This document shows positions 27,630 through 35,872 of a stretch of 64,000 nucleotides of DNA, in pieces. The stretch spans positions 1 through 64,000 of the forward strand of contig NZ_VFAC01000021.1 in the NCBI RefSeq assembly GCF_007644105.1. Direction: 5' to 3'. Every line of letters starts with the position of its first letter. Position 1 is the first letter of the stretch. Under the pieces are notes generated by a model. It saw nothing but the letters and a program-made list of their open reading frames with translations, did no database searches and was not told the DNA's origin. The position numbers and the translations under genes were made by a program. The stretch comes from Elioraea rosea. Its GTDB lineage: Bacteria; Pseudomonadota; Alphaproteobacteria; Acetobacterales; Acetobacteraceae.

Positions 27630-28476
27630 GGCGCTTGCTCCTTTCGATCAGGAAGTCGTTGAAATCGGTTCCCGGCGTGTTGGGGAGCGCGATGCGCACT
27701 GCGCGCCCCTCTCTTGCCAGCCGCATCGCTAGCGTTTCGGCCGCACGCTCGCCCTCGCCGTGCACGTCGCGGTCAGCCGCGATGACGACATCGCGGATGG
27801 TCTCCGGTAGCCGCACGGCTTCGAGCCCGCCTGCGCTCAGGCAAGCCCATGCGGGCAGACCGAACAGCACCGACGCGCTGAGCGCAGTTTCGAGCCCCTC
27901 CGCCAGCACCACCTCGTCAATCGCCGGCATCAGCCGCACGGCGCAACCGAGCGGATGCCCGAGCGTCTTTCGGGGCGGGTCAACGCTCGCCTTGCCGGCG
28001 CCGTCAGGCTGCAGCCATGTGCGATGTGTGGCCCTGATCGTTCCCGCCACGTCGCAGGCTGCGGCCAGCATCACCGGGCCAACGTGTCCGCTTTCAGTGT
28101 GCCGGTCGGCGGGCAGGTAGCGCAGCGCACCACCAGTCACAGGGGCGAGCCCGCGCGCGGCCAGGTAACGGTCAACAACCGTTCCCGCCGCAGCCTGACC
28201 GCGCTGCCACATCGCGCGCGCCCATGCCTCGCGCTGGCCCGAGGAACGCGCTGGAATGCGGTCACGCTGGGCGGGATGCTGGTAGCCCTCGCCGCGCAGA
28301 ACCGCGCCCATGGCCTTCCTGTCGCGGCAGCACGCGCACCACAGAAGCGGGGCACCGTCGCGCCCTTCGCTCAGGACGCAGGCGGCGACATACCCGCAGG
28401 CCGGACAGGTGCCACGCCACTCAGCCGGCCTCACCCGCCGAAGCCCGAGACGGGCGGCGATCTCGCGCGACGTCAT
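27622..28476 (-). CDS. TOPRIM-domain primase-like protein with N-terminal zinc finger
   Basis: A 284-residue protein. The N-terminus has two cysteine pairs, CPACGYVAAC and LWCACC, forming a probable zinc-binding primase domain after an MTSREIAARLGL helix. The central SGHVGPVMLAA and RATHRTWLQPDG and the TOPRIM core (VVLAEGLETALSAS, then DVVIAADRDVHGEGERAA) match the Toprim_3/DUF7146 proteins of phages and islands. It should synthesise primers for island replication. The start overlaps the upstream small gene and the stop overlaps the RepA-like gene, so the module is one operon. Confidence 0.85.
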   Translation of the reverse strand: MTSREIAARLGLRRVRPAEWRGTCPACGYVAACVLSEGRDGAPLLWCACCRDRKAMGAVLRGEGYQHPAQRDRIPARSSGQREAWARAMWQRGQAAAGTVVDRYLAARGLAPVTGGALRYLPADRHTESGHVGPVMLAAACDVAGTIRATHRTWLQPDGAGKASVDPPRKTLGHPLGCAVRLMPAIDEVVLAEGLETALSASVLFGLPAWACLSAGGLEAVRLPETIRDVVIAADRDVHGEGERAAETLAMRLAREGRAVRIALPNTPGTDFNDFLIERSKRHV

Positions 28477-28781
28477 CGCCAGCCCTCCGCTTTACGCTGA
28501 GCCGCGAGCGCGGCGCCAATCGACCGAAATGCTCGCGGGGTCCGCTGGCCAGGCAGGATCAGCGCCGCGCGCGGGTTTCCGTTTTCGTCGCAGCAACCGT
28601 GCAGGAGCACGACGCGGCCGTAGTGCTGCCGCCCCGCTTCGCGCTGCCGCGCCCAGATGAACAGGGGCAAGGGGGGTGGCTCTGGGAGCCGGCGCCTCGG
28701 CTGCCGCCGTAGTCCGCACGTGGGGCAGTGTGTGGTGACGCCGCCATCAGTGATGCGGGGGAGGTAAGTGGGGTTGCGCAA
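28473..28781 (-). CDS. Small CxxC island protein upstream of primase
   Basis: About 102 residues; the start is uncertain (TTG at 28781, or further upstream at 28850). It contains THCPTCGLRRQPRRRLP, a single CxxC knuckle next to a basic stretch, then QHYGRVVLLHGCCDENGNPRAALILPGQR and a C-terminal AFRSIGAALAAQRKAEGWR. Its stop overlaps the primase ATG by 4 nt, which supports it being translated. It may be a small nucleic-acid-binding accessory protein (inference). No family recognised. Confidence 0.55.
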   Translation of the reverse strand: MRNPTYLPRITDGGVTTHCPTCGLRRQPRRRLPEPPPLPLFIWARQREAGRQHYGRVVLLHGCCDENGNPRAALILPGQRTPRAFRSIGAALAAQRKAEGWR

Positions 28782-28819
28782 CTGCGCCTCCGTCGATGGG
28801 GCGCGGGACGCTGGAAACG

Positions 28820-28904
28820 TTGACCAGAGGCGGTTATGTTGAGCGTGCAAAGACTGATTCCGCCTTCCGACCCTCGCCGGCAGCCCCGCGCGGGGGTCTT
28901 TTTT
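28820..28904 (+). ncRNA. Candidate plus-strand small RNA ending in an intrinsic terminator
   Basis: On the strand opposite to the replication operon, CCCCGCGCGGGG (28884-28895) is followed by GT-C-TTTTTT, a good Rho-independent terminator with no plus-strand gene upstream. A TTGACC at 28820 could be the -35 of a promoter, although the -10 is weak. The transcript would be antisense to the leader of the CxxC-protein/primase operon, like a copy-control RNA. Purely a sequence-based suggestion. Confidence 0.35.
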
Positions 28905-29113
28905 CAGCCGGCCGCGCTCGCGGTCTCGGCCGCGCGATGCGGGAAGGTGCGGGCATCAAGCCACGCTTCGACGTCGTCGCGCCGATAGGCGACACGCCGT
29001 GCACCAAGGCGCACGTAGGGCGGGCCATCGCCCGTCATGCGCCACCGCTGCGAGGTCCGCTCGGGGATGCCGTAGCGGTCTCGCAGATCACGTTCGGAAA
29101 GCAGTTCGATCAT
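28904..29113 (-). CDS. AlpA/Xis-like helix-turn-helix protein (excisionase)
   Basis: A 69-residue protein from the ATG at 29113, matching the family start MIELLSERDLRDRYGIPERT. It contains the winged-helix SQRWRMTGDGPPYVRLGARRVAYRRDDVEAWL, diagnostic of the AlpA/MerR-like HTH_17 excisionases that bend attachment-site DNA and regulate integrase genes. It lies between the replication genes and the integrase pair, the usual place in P4-like islands. Confidence 0.87.
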   Translation of the reverse strand: MIELLSERDLRDRYGIPERTSQRWRMTGDGPPYVRLGARRVAYRRDDVEAWLDARTFPHRAAETASAAG

Positions 29114-29232
29114 GCCGGTTACGTCTCCGGGGTCACTCGCCACCCCAGGGCGCACGGCGCACTAGCGCGCCGCCGTATGGACGTGACCACAACAGAAGGC
29201 GGCGCTGGAAAATGCGGATCATTCCCGGAAAT

Positions 29233-30114
29233 TCAGGAATGATCGGCAATACCGTCTCGATCGTAAGAGCGCAGTTCCTTGACGCCCGAGTTGATCCAAT
29301 GCGCGATCTGATCCCGCGTGTATTCGGCGCCTTCGATGGTCAAGAGCAGCGAGCGGAACCATTCAACAGCGGGGCCGCCGGGCACGGTTTCGCGCTTCGG
29401 GTCAATCTCTGGCCGATACGCATATGATACGGTGGGAAGCGTGCCGAAGAGGCGCCGATACTCGGCGGCCAGGCGCATCGCATTGTTGATCCGCAGCTTA
29501 TCCCGCCGGCTACCGCCCGGCGTCTTTACCTGCTTGCCCCAGTGGTTCTCGGCGTGCTCCGCGATCATGCCGAGCGCGCGCGCGAAATCGACAAAGCGCG
29601 GAAGCCCGAGATAGAGCAGCTCGGTAACCTTCGGCTCGATGTTGCTGTCGAGGTGCTGCCTCCAATCCGGCCCAAAGCCACCCATCAGCAGGTGGCGCAT
29701 CTCCCGGAACGCTTTAAGGGTCTCGCCACTGTCGGGCGGTATCCCCGCCTTGAGGTGCGAATGGACACGATGGCGGAAGCGAGAGCCCTGCTCACCGAAT
29801 GCTACAGTTACGCGCCTGCATGCCTCCGCGACGCCTGCACACCACTCTTGCCGCGCACCCGGCGGGTCGTCTTCTTTCTCTGCAACCCGCGCATTAGCAA
29901 AGTCCTTCGTTGCACTGTTGATGAAGTGCGCGCTGAGCCACGTGGCCTTCTCGTCGGCGACGATCTCAAGCCCGTTCTGCTTTGCGATCTCGTGCAGGGT
30001 TTCCACACCAATGAAAGTCCCCCTGCGAAGGATTGCCGGCTCGCCCGGAGGCGGCTTAACCGCGCGCGGTCTCCCCTTGCGCGCTCGTGATTGCGCGGCG
30101 CCACCCTTGGTCAT
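29233..30114 (-). CDS. Hypothetical protein coupled to the integrase
   Basis: A 293-residue protein from the ATG at 30114, which overlaps the integrase stop (ATGA); codons further upstream are inside int. The N-terminus MTKGGAAQSRARKGRPRAVK is basic. The rest is largely helical with conserved-looking segments FIGVETLHEIAKQNGLEIVA, RHLLMGGFGPDWRQHLDSNI and WFRSLLLTIEGAEYTRDQI. No catalytic motif, signal peptide or membrane helix is visible. Tight coupling to int suggests a role in recombination, immunity or maintenance, but the function is unknown. Confidence 0.7.
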   Translation of the reverse strand: MTKGGAAQSRARKGRPRAVKPPPGEPAILRRGTFIGVETLHEIAKQNGLEIVADEKATWLSAHFINSATKDFANARVAEKEDDPPGARQEWCAGVAEACRRVTVAFGEQGSRFRHRVHSHLKAGIPPDSGETLKAFREMRHLLMGGFGPDWRQHLDSNIEPKVTELLYLGLPRFVDFARALGMIAEHAENHWGKQVKTPGGSRRDKLRINNAMRLAAEYRRLFGTLPTVSYAYRPEIDPKRETVPGGPAVEWFRSLLLTIEGAEYTRDQIAHWINSGVKELRSYDRDGIADHS

Positions 30115-31367
30115 GCCGCGCCTCGGCGTGCCCTCTCGTTCTCGATGCTGAGGATGTTCATCGCGTCGGAAGCTCGCGAGTCTGCGCACCTCTGCACATG
30201 CTCCGCCCAGGCCCGCAGCGCCGCCGCGCGCTCGGGCGCGAAGTCGTGCCGCTGATAGACGCGCGCCACCGTGGAAAGCCGCGTCGGCTGATGCGCGAGC
30301 AGCATGTCGGCAACGACCGGGTTGACGCCCATCGCGGCCAGCGCCGAGACGCCCGTGCGGCGAATGTCGTGCAGGCGCCAGCCCGTCACCTTCGCCGCTC
30401 GGTCCAGCGCCGCCTTGGCCTTGGTGAAGCCCGAGACAGGCGTCTTGCCCGTGGTGCTGAACACGAGGTCCTGCCCCTTGATCCGAGTCACCGCGCGCAA
30501 GGCATCGCGCGCCGCTTCGGGTAGCGTCACGACATGCTCTTGGCCGCGCTTCATTCGCCAGCCCGGAATGGTCCAGATCGCAAGGTCAGGCGAGAGTTCC
30601 GACCACCGCATGCCGGCCACTTCGTCGCGGCGCGCCAGCGTCGTCAGAAGGACGCGAAACAACGGTCCCCACGGCTCCGGCATCGCGCTGGCCGTGTTCC
30701 ACACCCGCCCGACTTCCTCTGCCGTCAGCACGCGCTCGCGCGCGACAATGCCGGCGCCAATAGGCAGGGCTGCGAAGGGATTGCCGGGCACCTTGCCCCG
30801 CTTCTCCGCCCAGGCGTAGCAGGCGCGCGCATAGGCCATCGTGCGGCCCGCCATGGCCGCGCTGCCGGCCTTCGTCAGCCCGTCCAGCACGGCCACCGCC
30901 TCGGCCTTCGTCAGCCGCGCGGCGGGCTTTTTCAGGTGCGCGGCGAAGGCGTGCTTGATAGCCCGCTGCGCCTCCGCCGCATAGCGCGGGCGCTTGTTCG
31001 CGAGATGCAGCTTGCCCCAGTCGTCCACTAGCGCGGCCAGCGTCAGGGCGCGCTCGGCCTTGTCGCGCTCGGCCGCCTCGCGCTGCACGAGGCGGACGGC
31101 GCGCGGGTCTATGCCCTTCGCCACGTCGCCAAGCCGCGCCCGCGCAGCCTCGCGTGCCTGCTCAATCGTGATGCTGCCCCAGGTGCCGAGCGTCTCGCGG
31201 CGCTTCTGCTTCGTCGCCGCGTCCGTCCATTGCACGAGGAAGATCCGCGCGCCGGCAGCGGTGGCCCGCACGCCAAGCCCCCGGCAGTCCGTATCGAACA
31301 CAAGCCGGTCCTTGGCGCCGGCCTCGGGGGCCAGGGTTCGCAGGTAGCGGTCGGTCAGTTTCGGCAT
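30111..31367 (-). CDS. int: Tyrosine recombinase/integrase of the island
   Basis: A 418-residue P4-type integrase from the ATG at 31367. Residues 1-90 form the DUF4102 arm-binding domain (TDRYLRTLAPEAGAKDRLVF), 105-200 the core-binding SAM-like domain, and the rest the catalytic domain. The active site is readable: R247 in LARRDEVAG, H333 and R336 in HDIRRTG, a second His at 359 in MLLAHQ and the nucleophile Tyr371 in VYQRHDF. It lies 154 bp inside attR and reads into the island. Five GCGGACC heptamers occupy its promoter region, which suggests autoregulation. Confidence 0.95.
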   Translation of the reverse strand: MPKLTDRYLRTLAPEAGAKDRLVFDTDCRGLGVRATAAGARIFLVQWTDAATKQKRRETLGTWGSITIEQAREAARARLGDVAKGIDPRAVRLVQREAAERDKAERALTLAALVDDWGKLHLANKRPRYAAEAQRAIKHAFAAHLKKPAARLTKAEAVAVLDGLTKAGSAAMAGRTMAYARACYAWAEKRGKVPGNPFAALPIGAGIVARERVLTAEEVGRVWNTASAMPEPWGPLFRVLLTTLARRDEVAGMRWSELSPDLAIWTIPGWRMKRGQEHVVTLPEAARDALRAVTRIKGQDLVFSTTGKTPVSGFTKAKAALDRAAKVTGWRLHDIRRTGVSALAAMGVNPVVADMLLAHQPTRLSTVARVYQRHDFAPERAAALRAWAEHVQRCADSRASDAMNILSIENERARRGAA

Positions 31368-31382
31368 GGGGCGCCCCTTTGT

Positions 31383-31463
31383 CGCGGACCCCATGCGGAC
31401 CCGGCGGCAAGGTCCGCAGCGGGTCCGCGTGGCGGTTCGTGGCGACCACCTTATGCGCGGACC
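31383..31463 (+). repeat. Right arm-type repeats: five GCGGACC/GGTCCGC heptamers upstream of int
   Basis: GCGGACC occurs at 31384, 31395 and 31457, and its reverse complement GGTCCGC at 31411 and 31422. The first two pairs are each spaced 11 bp, one helical turn. The cluster lies directly upstream of the integrase start (31367) and inside attR, so it may bind integrase or a regulator and also control int. Confidence 0.65.
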
Positions 31464-31521
31464 CCTATAAGGACAAGGCATTTGGTGGCTCGTTGCGGTG
31501 TGCGGCGGATCATGTCCGCAT

Positions 31522-31569
31522 ATTCGTAATCAGTAGGTCCGCGGTTCAAATCCGCGTGTCGGCACCAGC
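31522..31569 (+). repeat. attR: displaced 3' fragment of tRNA-Thr
   Basis: This is the second att copy, containing the anticodon-loop remnant, the variable region, the whole T-arm and the acceptor 3' strand with CCA. No tRNA 5' half precedes it, so it is a non-functional remnant. The T-stem reads CGCGG/CCGCG instead of CCCGG/CCGGG. Confidence 0.92.
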
Positions 31570-31654
31570 CTCACCCGCCCCGCTGCGCGCCTGGGTCAAC
31601 CGTGATGCGGTGCCGGTCACGGCGACACTCACCCATGCCCTACATCCTGGACCG

Positions 31655-33163
31655 TCACCTCGCCTGCGGTATGACGGCAACGCCGATCGGATCGATCATC
31701 GTCGGGCGGCCAAGCACATCGCGAAGATCGTTGCCTGCCTCGAACGGGCCTGCAGCGCCCGGCGGGCCGAGCAGAACGCGGGTTCCGGCCGGCGGCGTGT
31801 AGCCGAGCGTGAGAAGCATCGCGAAGGGGTCGTCGAGCGGCGCGGCGTGCAGCACGGGAATGCGCCGGCCGTCCGGCGTTTCGACGACCATGCAACAGGG
31901 CCGGCGCCCGCGGGGCGGCGGCGCCAGAGGCGCGTCGCCTTCGAAGCGGAGGACGATGCGCCTCCCGTCGCTGCGCGCTTCGCTCAACGCCGGGCCGCGC
32001 GGGTTCCTGTCGGAGAAACCGAGATGATGGGCCATCGCGTCAGCGAGTGCCCGCCCCGCCTCGGCGTGCGCGGCCTCCGCCCAGTGCACGCCGTCCGCCC
32101 GCACTGGCACGGCATCGAGCGCCCCGCCGAAACGGAACAGACCGGTTTCGATCGCATCGAGTTGCGCGGTGCGTACCGAACGCAGGCCGGCCTCGAAGCG
32201 CGGCGCCCGTGCTGGCGCGGCAAAGCCGAGCGATGTCGCGAGCGTCTCGGCGTTTCCGGCCGGGAGCAGCGCGCGGGCAAGCCACGCCGAGCGTGCGATG
32301 GTGAGCGGTGCGTGCTGACGTGAGGCAGGGGCGAGCGCGGCGAGCGGCGCTGCACCGCCGACACCAGGGACGCCTTCGGCGATCACCCGCGCAAACGCGG
32401 TGAGGCCTGCCGCATAGGTCTCGCGCGCCGTGCCGCGCCACGCATCCGTCGTGCCGTGGCCGAGCATCAGAACCGCATGCACGCCATCGGCGGCACGGCC
32501 GAAGGCGGCGATGCGCTGCGCGAGGCACCCTTGCGTGGCGAAGGCCTCGATTCCGACGCCACCCCACGCCGTGGCGAGAAGCGCAACGGGCATCGACGCA
32601 TGCGCCGCGAGGCGCTCGGCGAAGGCGCGCGCGCCGATCTGGTTCGCGCGGCGATCATCCGCCGGCACCCAGCGTGCGCTGTGATCGCCAGTACAGGGCC
32701 CTGCCCCGCCTGCGGGAATCAGGACGGACGAGACGAGGCCCGCAGGCAGAGGATCGCGTGCCTGCGCCGAGCCGAGCGGGGCTCCGATCTCGCGCACGAA
32801 CGCGTCGGCCTGACTCTGTCCCGTGATCGCGATGACGAGCCCGGCAGCAAAGCGCCTGGTGCCGACCCATTCCTCGCCGCCCCCCCGCGCGACGAGCCGA
32901 TACCACCCGCCCGCCGGAACGGTGAGCTGCACCTCCCACCGATCGGGCAGCGTGCGCGTGACGGCGCGGACGGGAACCGCCGTTCCGTCATCGCGCAGCA
33001 GCCTGACGACGAGCGCTGCCGGAGCCTGGCCCGTGCCGGCGAGCGTCACCGCCGCTTCGCGTCCGACCACGGGCAGGATGGCGCGATCGGGCGGCTCGGG
33101 GAGCGGCACCGCTGCGGCGGCGCCGGCCAACAGAGACGCGGCAAGCACCAGCGCGGCGCGCAT
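31655..33163 (-). CDS. SASA-type (sialate O-acetylesterase-like) SGNH esterase
   Basis: A 502-residue secreted protein starting at ATG 33163 with signal peptide MRAALVLAASLLAGAAAA. The nucleophile region is IAITGQSQADAFVRE (GQS block of SASA esterases). LLATAWGGVGIEAFATQG and VLMLGHGTTDAW follow, and the catalytic DxxH is in ADGVHWAEAAHAEAG. It probably removes O-acetyl groups from a polysaccharide in the periplasm. It is the third gene of a set with an SGNH hydrolase and an MBOAT. In the present sequence the MBOAT frame reads straight into this gene because of an upstream frameshift. Confidence 0.78.
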   Translation of the reverse strand: MRAALVLAASLLAGAAAAVPLPEPPDRAILPVVGREAAVTLAGTGQAPAALVVRLLRDDGTAVPVRAVTRTLPDRWEVQLTVPAGGWYRLVARGGGEEWVGTRRFAAGLVIAITGQSQADAFVREIGAPLGSAQARDPLPAGLVSSVLIPAGGAGPCTGDHSARWVPADDRRANQIGARAFAERLAAHASMPVALLATAWGGVGIEAFATQGCLAQRIAAFGRAADGVHAVLMLGHGTTDAWRGTARETYAAGLTAFARVIAEGVPGVGGAAPLAALAPASRQHAPLTIARSAWLARALLPAGNAETLATSLGFAAPARAPRFEAGLRSVRTAQLDAIETGLFRFGGALDAVPVRADGVHWAEAAHAEAGRALADAMAHHLGFSDRNPRGPALSEARSDGRRIVLRFEGDAPLAPPPRGRRPCCMVVETPDGRRIPVLHAAPLDDPFAMLLTLGYTPPAGTRVLLGPPGAAGPFEAGNDLRDVLGRPTMIDPIGVAVIPQAR

Positions 33164-33170
33164 CCGCACC

Positions 33171-34570
33171 TCAGAACTGGAAGTAGATGAACGCGTTCTC
33201 TGTCCGCTGCGTCCAGATGACCGCCACCAGGCTCCGACGCCGACGCCCACGGCGCGGGCAAGCGCCGTGGTGCCCGCGCGGCGCTCGGGCGCGGTCGGGT
33301 CGAACAGGTCGCGGAAGGCCGGCCGTGTCTCGTAGAGCACATGGGCCGGAAGCATCGCGGCGAGCGCGAGCAGCGTCCAGGGCGAGTGCCAGGTGGTCAT
33401 CCCCGCGCCGGGACCGGCGATCGCTGCGACCATCGCCCAGGTGCCGGCAAGGCCTGGCGCACGGAAGGGGATCCACAGCGCGAGCACGATCAGGAGAGTA
33501 AGCGCGGTGGAGAGGGCGCGTGGTGGAGTTGGCAGCTCGCGCACGCGCCAGGTGCGCTCGGCCGCCAGCAGCGCGCCATGCGCGCCGCCCCAGAGGACGA
33601 AGGTCCAGTCCGGCCCGTGCCAGAGGCCGCCGAGGAGCATCGTGACCATCAGGTTCCGGCAGGTCGCGGCATGGCTGCCGCGCGAGCCCCCCAACGGGAT
33701 GTAGAGATAGTCACGCAGCCAGAACGACAGAGACATGTGCCAGCGCCGCCAGAACTCGGTGATCGAGCGCGCGGCATAGGGCGCGTCGAAGTTCCAAGGC
33801 ATGGTGAAGCCGAACAGGCGCGCCAGCCCCGAGGCCATCAGCGAGTAGCCGGCGAAGTCGCAGAAGATCTGGATACCGTAGGCGATGGCGGCGAGCACCG
33901 CGGTCGAGGAGGTGAACAGCCACGGCTCGCGGAACACCGCATCGACGAAGCCCACCTGCGCATCGCCGATCACCCCCTTGAGCACGGCGCCGATCACGAA
34001 GAGCTCCGCCGCCTTGAACGGGTCGGTCAGCCTCAGTGCGCGCGGATCCTCGAGCTGGCGCGCGAAATCGGCGGGCCGCACGATGGGCCCCGCAATCATG
34101 CGCGGGAAGAACATGAGGAATGCGCAGAAATCGAGCAGCGTGCAGAACGGCCTCGTGTCGCGACGCTTCACGTCGATCACGTAGCTGACGATCTCGAAGG
34201 TGAAGAACGAGATGCCGAGTGGCGCGAGCGGCGCCTCGATGCCGCTGCCGAGCCCGAGTGCCGCCAGCTGCAGCGAGAGGAAGCGGCGATACTTGAACCA
34301 GCCCAGCGCGGCGACGAAGGTGAGCGCGACCGCCACGCCGGCGGCGGCGCGGCGCCGATCCTCCTCAAGCGTGTCGATCACCCGTCCCGCGCCCCACCCG
34401 AGCAGGGCATAGACCAACAGGCCCGGAAGGAACGCGGCATCCCAGCTCGCATAGAAGACGAGCCCTGCGGCGATCAGGACGAGCTTGCGCCCCGTGCGCC
34501 ACGGCGTGACGGCGAACACCACGACGAGCGCGGCGAGATAGGCCAGGAACTCGAGCCCGTTGAACATCAT
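33171..34570 (-). CDS. MBOAT-family polysaccharide O-acyltransferase (AlgI-like), C-terminal frameshift
   Basis: An AlgI-like membrane O-acyltransferase of about 466 residues. From ATG 34570 it has FNGLEFLAYLAALVVVFAVT, the APLGISFFTFEIVSYVID segment, MIAGPIVRPADF, RSITEFWRRWHMSLSFWLRDY with its YIPLGGSR continuation, and the catalytic His in LLGGLWHGPDW. Near 33225-33250 the reading frame changes. The original frame goes out of family (WWRSSGRSG) and runs into the esterase gene, whereas the other frame gives LVAVIWTQRTENAFIYFQF and a TGA at 33173-33171. FIYFQF is the normal MBOAT C-terminus, so one base is lost or gained. The start overlaps the SGNH gene stop (ATGA). Confidence 0.82.
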
Positions 34571-35631
34571 CGCGGGAGATGCCCCGCAAGCGCCGAGGCG
34601 AGCCATGCGGCGACGACGCGGTGACCCTCCTCGTTCAGGTGCCCCTCGCCCACCACGGCGTTCGCGAAGCCGGCGACGGCAGGCGCCGCGGCGAACCGCG
34701 AGATCACTGCGTCGGGCGGAACCAGCAGCGGGATGGCGGCGGCATCGAAGCCGGCCTGGTGCATCGCTGCGTCGCGCCGCCAGCCCCCAAGCCGCACGGC
34801 GCGCGTGCTGTCGCCGAGCGTGACGGGAGGCAGGAGCGCGCCGACGACACGATGCCGCGCCGAGAGCCGGCGGAGGCAGCCCGCGAGAAGCTGCGCGGCG
34901 GCTGCGTCCTCGGCCGCATGGTCGGGCCCCGCGCCCGCGACGGCCTGGCGCGGTCGGGCGAAGGCGATGGTTCCCGCAATCCGTCGCCGGGTCTCGCGCA
35001 GGCGGCTCCCAATGCGCGCGGCAAGGGCCGAGACCTCCTGCGCGCTGGCGAGTGCCCCGGTTCCGCCCCCGCCCTGCCGCGCGACCGGGCAGCGCCCGCG
35101 CTCCTCCGCGCTCATCGCCTGCGCTGCGCCGCGAAGTTCGCCGGCATCGGTTGTCGATACCACCATGACGACGAGGCCGAGCGCGCCAGCGGCGTCGACA
35201 CCCTCGAGCAGGGCAGGAAGCAGTTGCGGCGTTGCCGCGGCACGGCCGAGATTGAGCACGCGCACCGGCGCGATGCTTTCCGCGAGGCGGCTGGTCATGT
35301 TCTGCCCGCGCGCAACCTCGACAGCCTCGACGAAGCTGTCCCCGATCAGCGCGACGGCGCCTGCGGCTGCGTCCCACACCGCGTCGTCGTTGTTCAGTCC
35401 ATGCCGGTCGAACCGCAGCTTCACCCCGCCCTCGAGACCGACGAAGACGAGGCTGTGCGGCGGCCGCGTGAGGCCGAGCACGGGGTCGGGGCGCCACTGG
35501 CCGGGAAGGTAGGTGATCTCGCGGAGAATGAACTCGGCTGCGAAGGCGCACAGCACGGCGCCAAGCACGGACGCCGCGAGCAACCAGCGCATACCGGAGC
35601 GTGCAGGGGAGGAGACGGAGAGGGCCGTCAC
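34567..35631 (-). CDS. SGNH/GDSL hydrolase-like protein of the O-acetylation set (AlgJ/AlgX-like)
   Basis: About 354 residues from GTG 35631; an ATG at 35592 (MRWLLAASVLGAVLCAFAAE) is an alternative start nearer the membrane anchor. After one N-terminal membrane helix come DPVLGLTRPPHSLVFVGLEG, the nucleophile block VALIGDSFVEAVEVARGQNM and, near the C-terminus, EGHLNEEGHRVVAAWLAS, which supplies the catalytic His. Proteins of this type work with an MBOAT to move acetyl groups onto an exported polysaccharide. The stop overlaps the MBOAT start by 4 nt, so the two are coupled. Confidence 0.78.
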   Translation of the reverse strand: MTALSVSSPARSGMRWLLAASVLGAVLCAFAAEFILREITYLPGQWRPDPVLGLTRPPHSLVFVGLEGGVKLRFDRHGLNNDDAVWDAAAGAVALIGDSFVEAVEVARGQNMTSRLAESIAPVRVLNLGRAAATPQLLPALLEGVDAAGALGLVVMVVSTTDAGELRGAAQAMSAEERGRCPVARQGGGGTGALASAQEVSALAARIGSRLRETRRRIAGTIAFARPRQAVAGAGPDHAAEDAAAAQLLAGCLRRLSARHRVVGALLPPVTLGDSTRAVRLGGWRRDAAMHQAGFDAAAIPLLVPPDAVISRFAAAPAVAGFANAVVGEGHLNEEGHRVVAAWLASALAGHLPR

Positions 35632-35697
35632 GGCGCGGGGGTTCCACGCCTTGCCAGGTCGGTCACTGCCCCGGACCCTGGGCGCGGTTTCCCTCAC

Positions 35698-35872
35698 CGC
35701 ACGCCATGGTGGTGCCAGACCGGAATGAACTCGCCTGCAATCATCGTCGCCGCCTGATGTGCGGCGGCTCGATACGGTTAGCCTATGAAGGAGTCAAGCG
35801 GCGCGCGGAGCGGCTCTCCTTTCTCTTGCGAATCGTCAAGTGACGGCGGAATGGGACCGCCGCCCGCCCCAC
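35698..35872. other. Intergenic spacer with inverted repeats
   Basis: Between two minus-strand genes. AAGGAG (35786) and CTCCTT (35815) can pair around a GC-rich centre, and GGCGG-AATGGGA-CCGCC follows at 35844-35860. These may form a terminator for the serine hydrolase transcript, but no T-run is present. No gene is seen. Confidence 0.4.

Noticed and set aside
31522-31569. Second functional tRNA
   Set aside because: Only the 3' part from the anticodon loop is present; there is no acceptor 5' strand or D-arm upstream.
31655-35647. 1330-codon minus-strand frame as one giant protein
   Set aside because: It begins in antisense-like sequence over the SGNH gene. The real content is an MBOAT and an esterase joined by a frame error.
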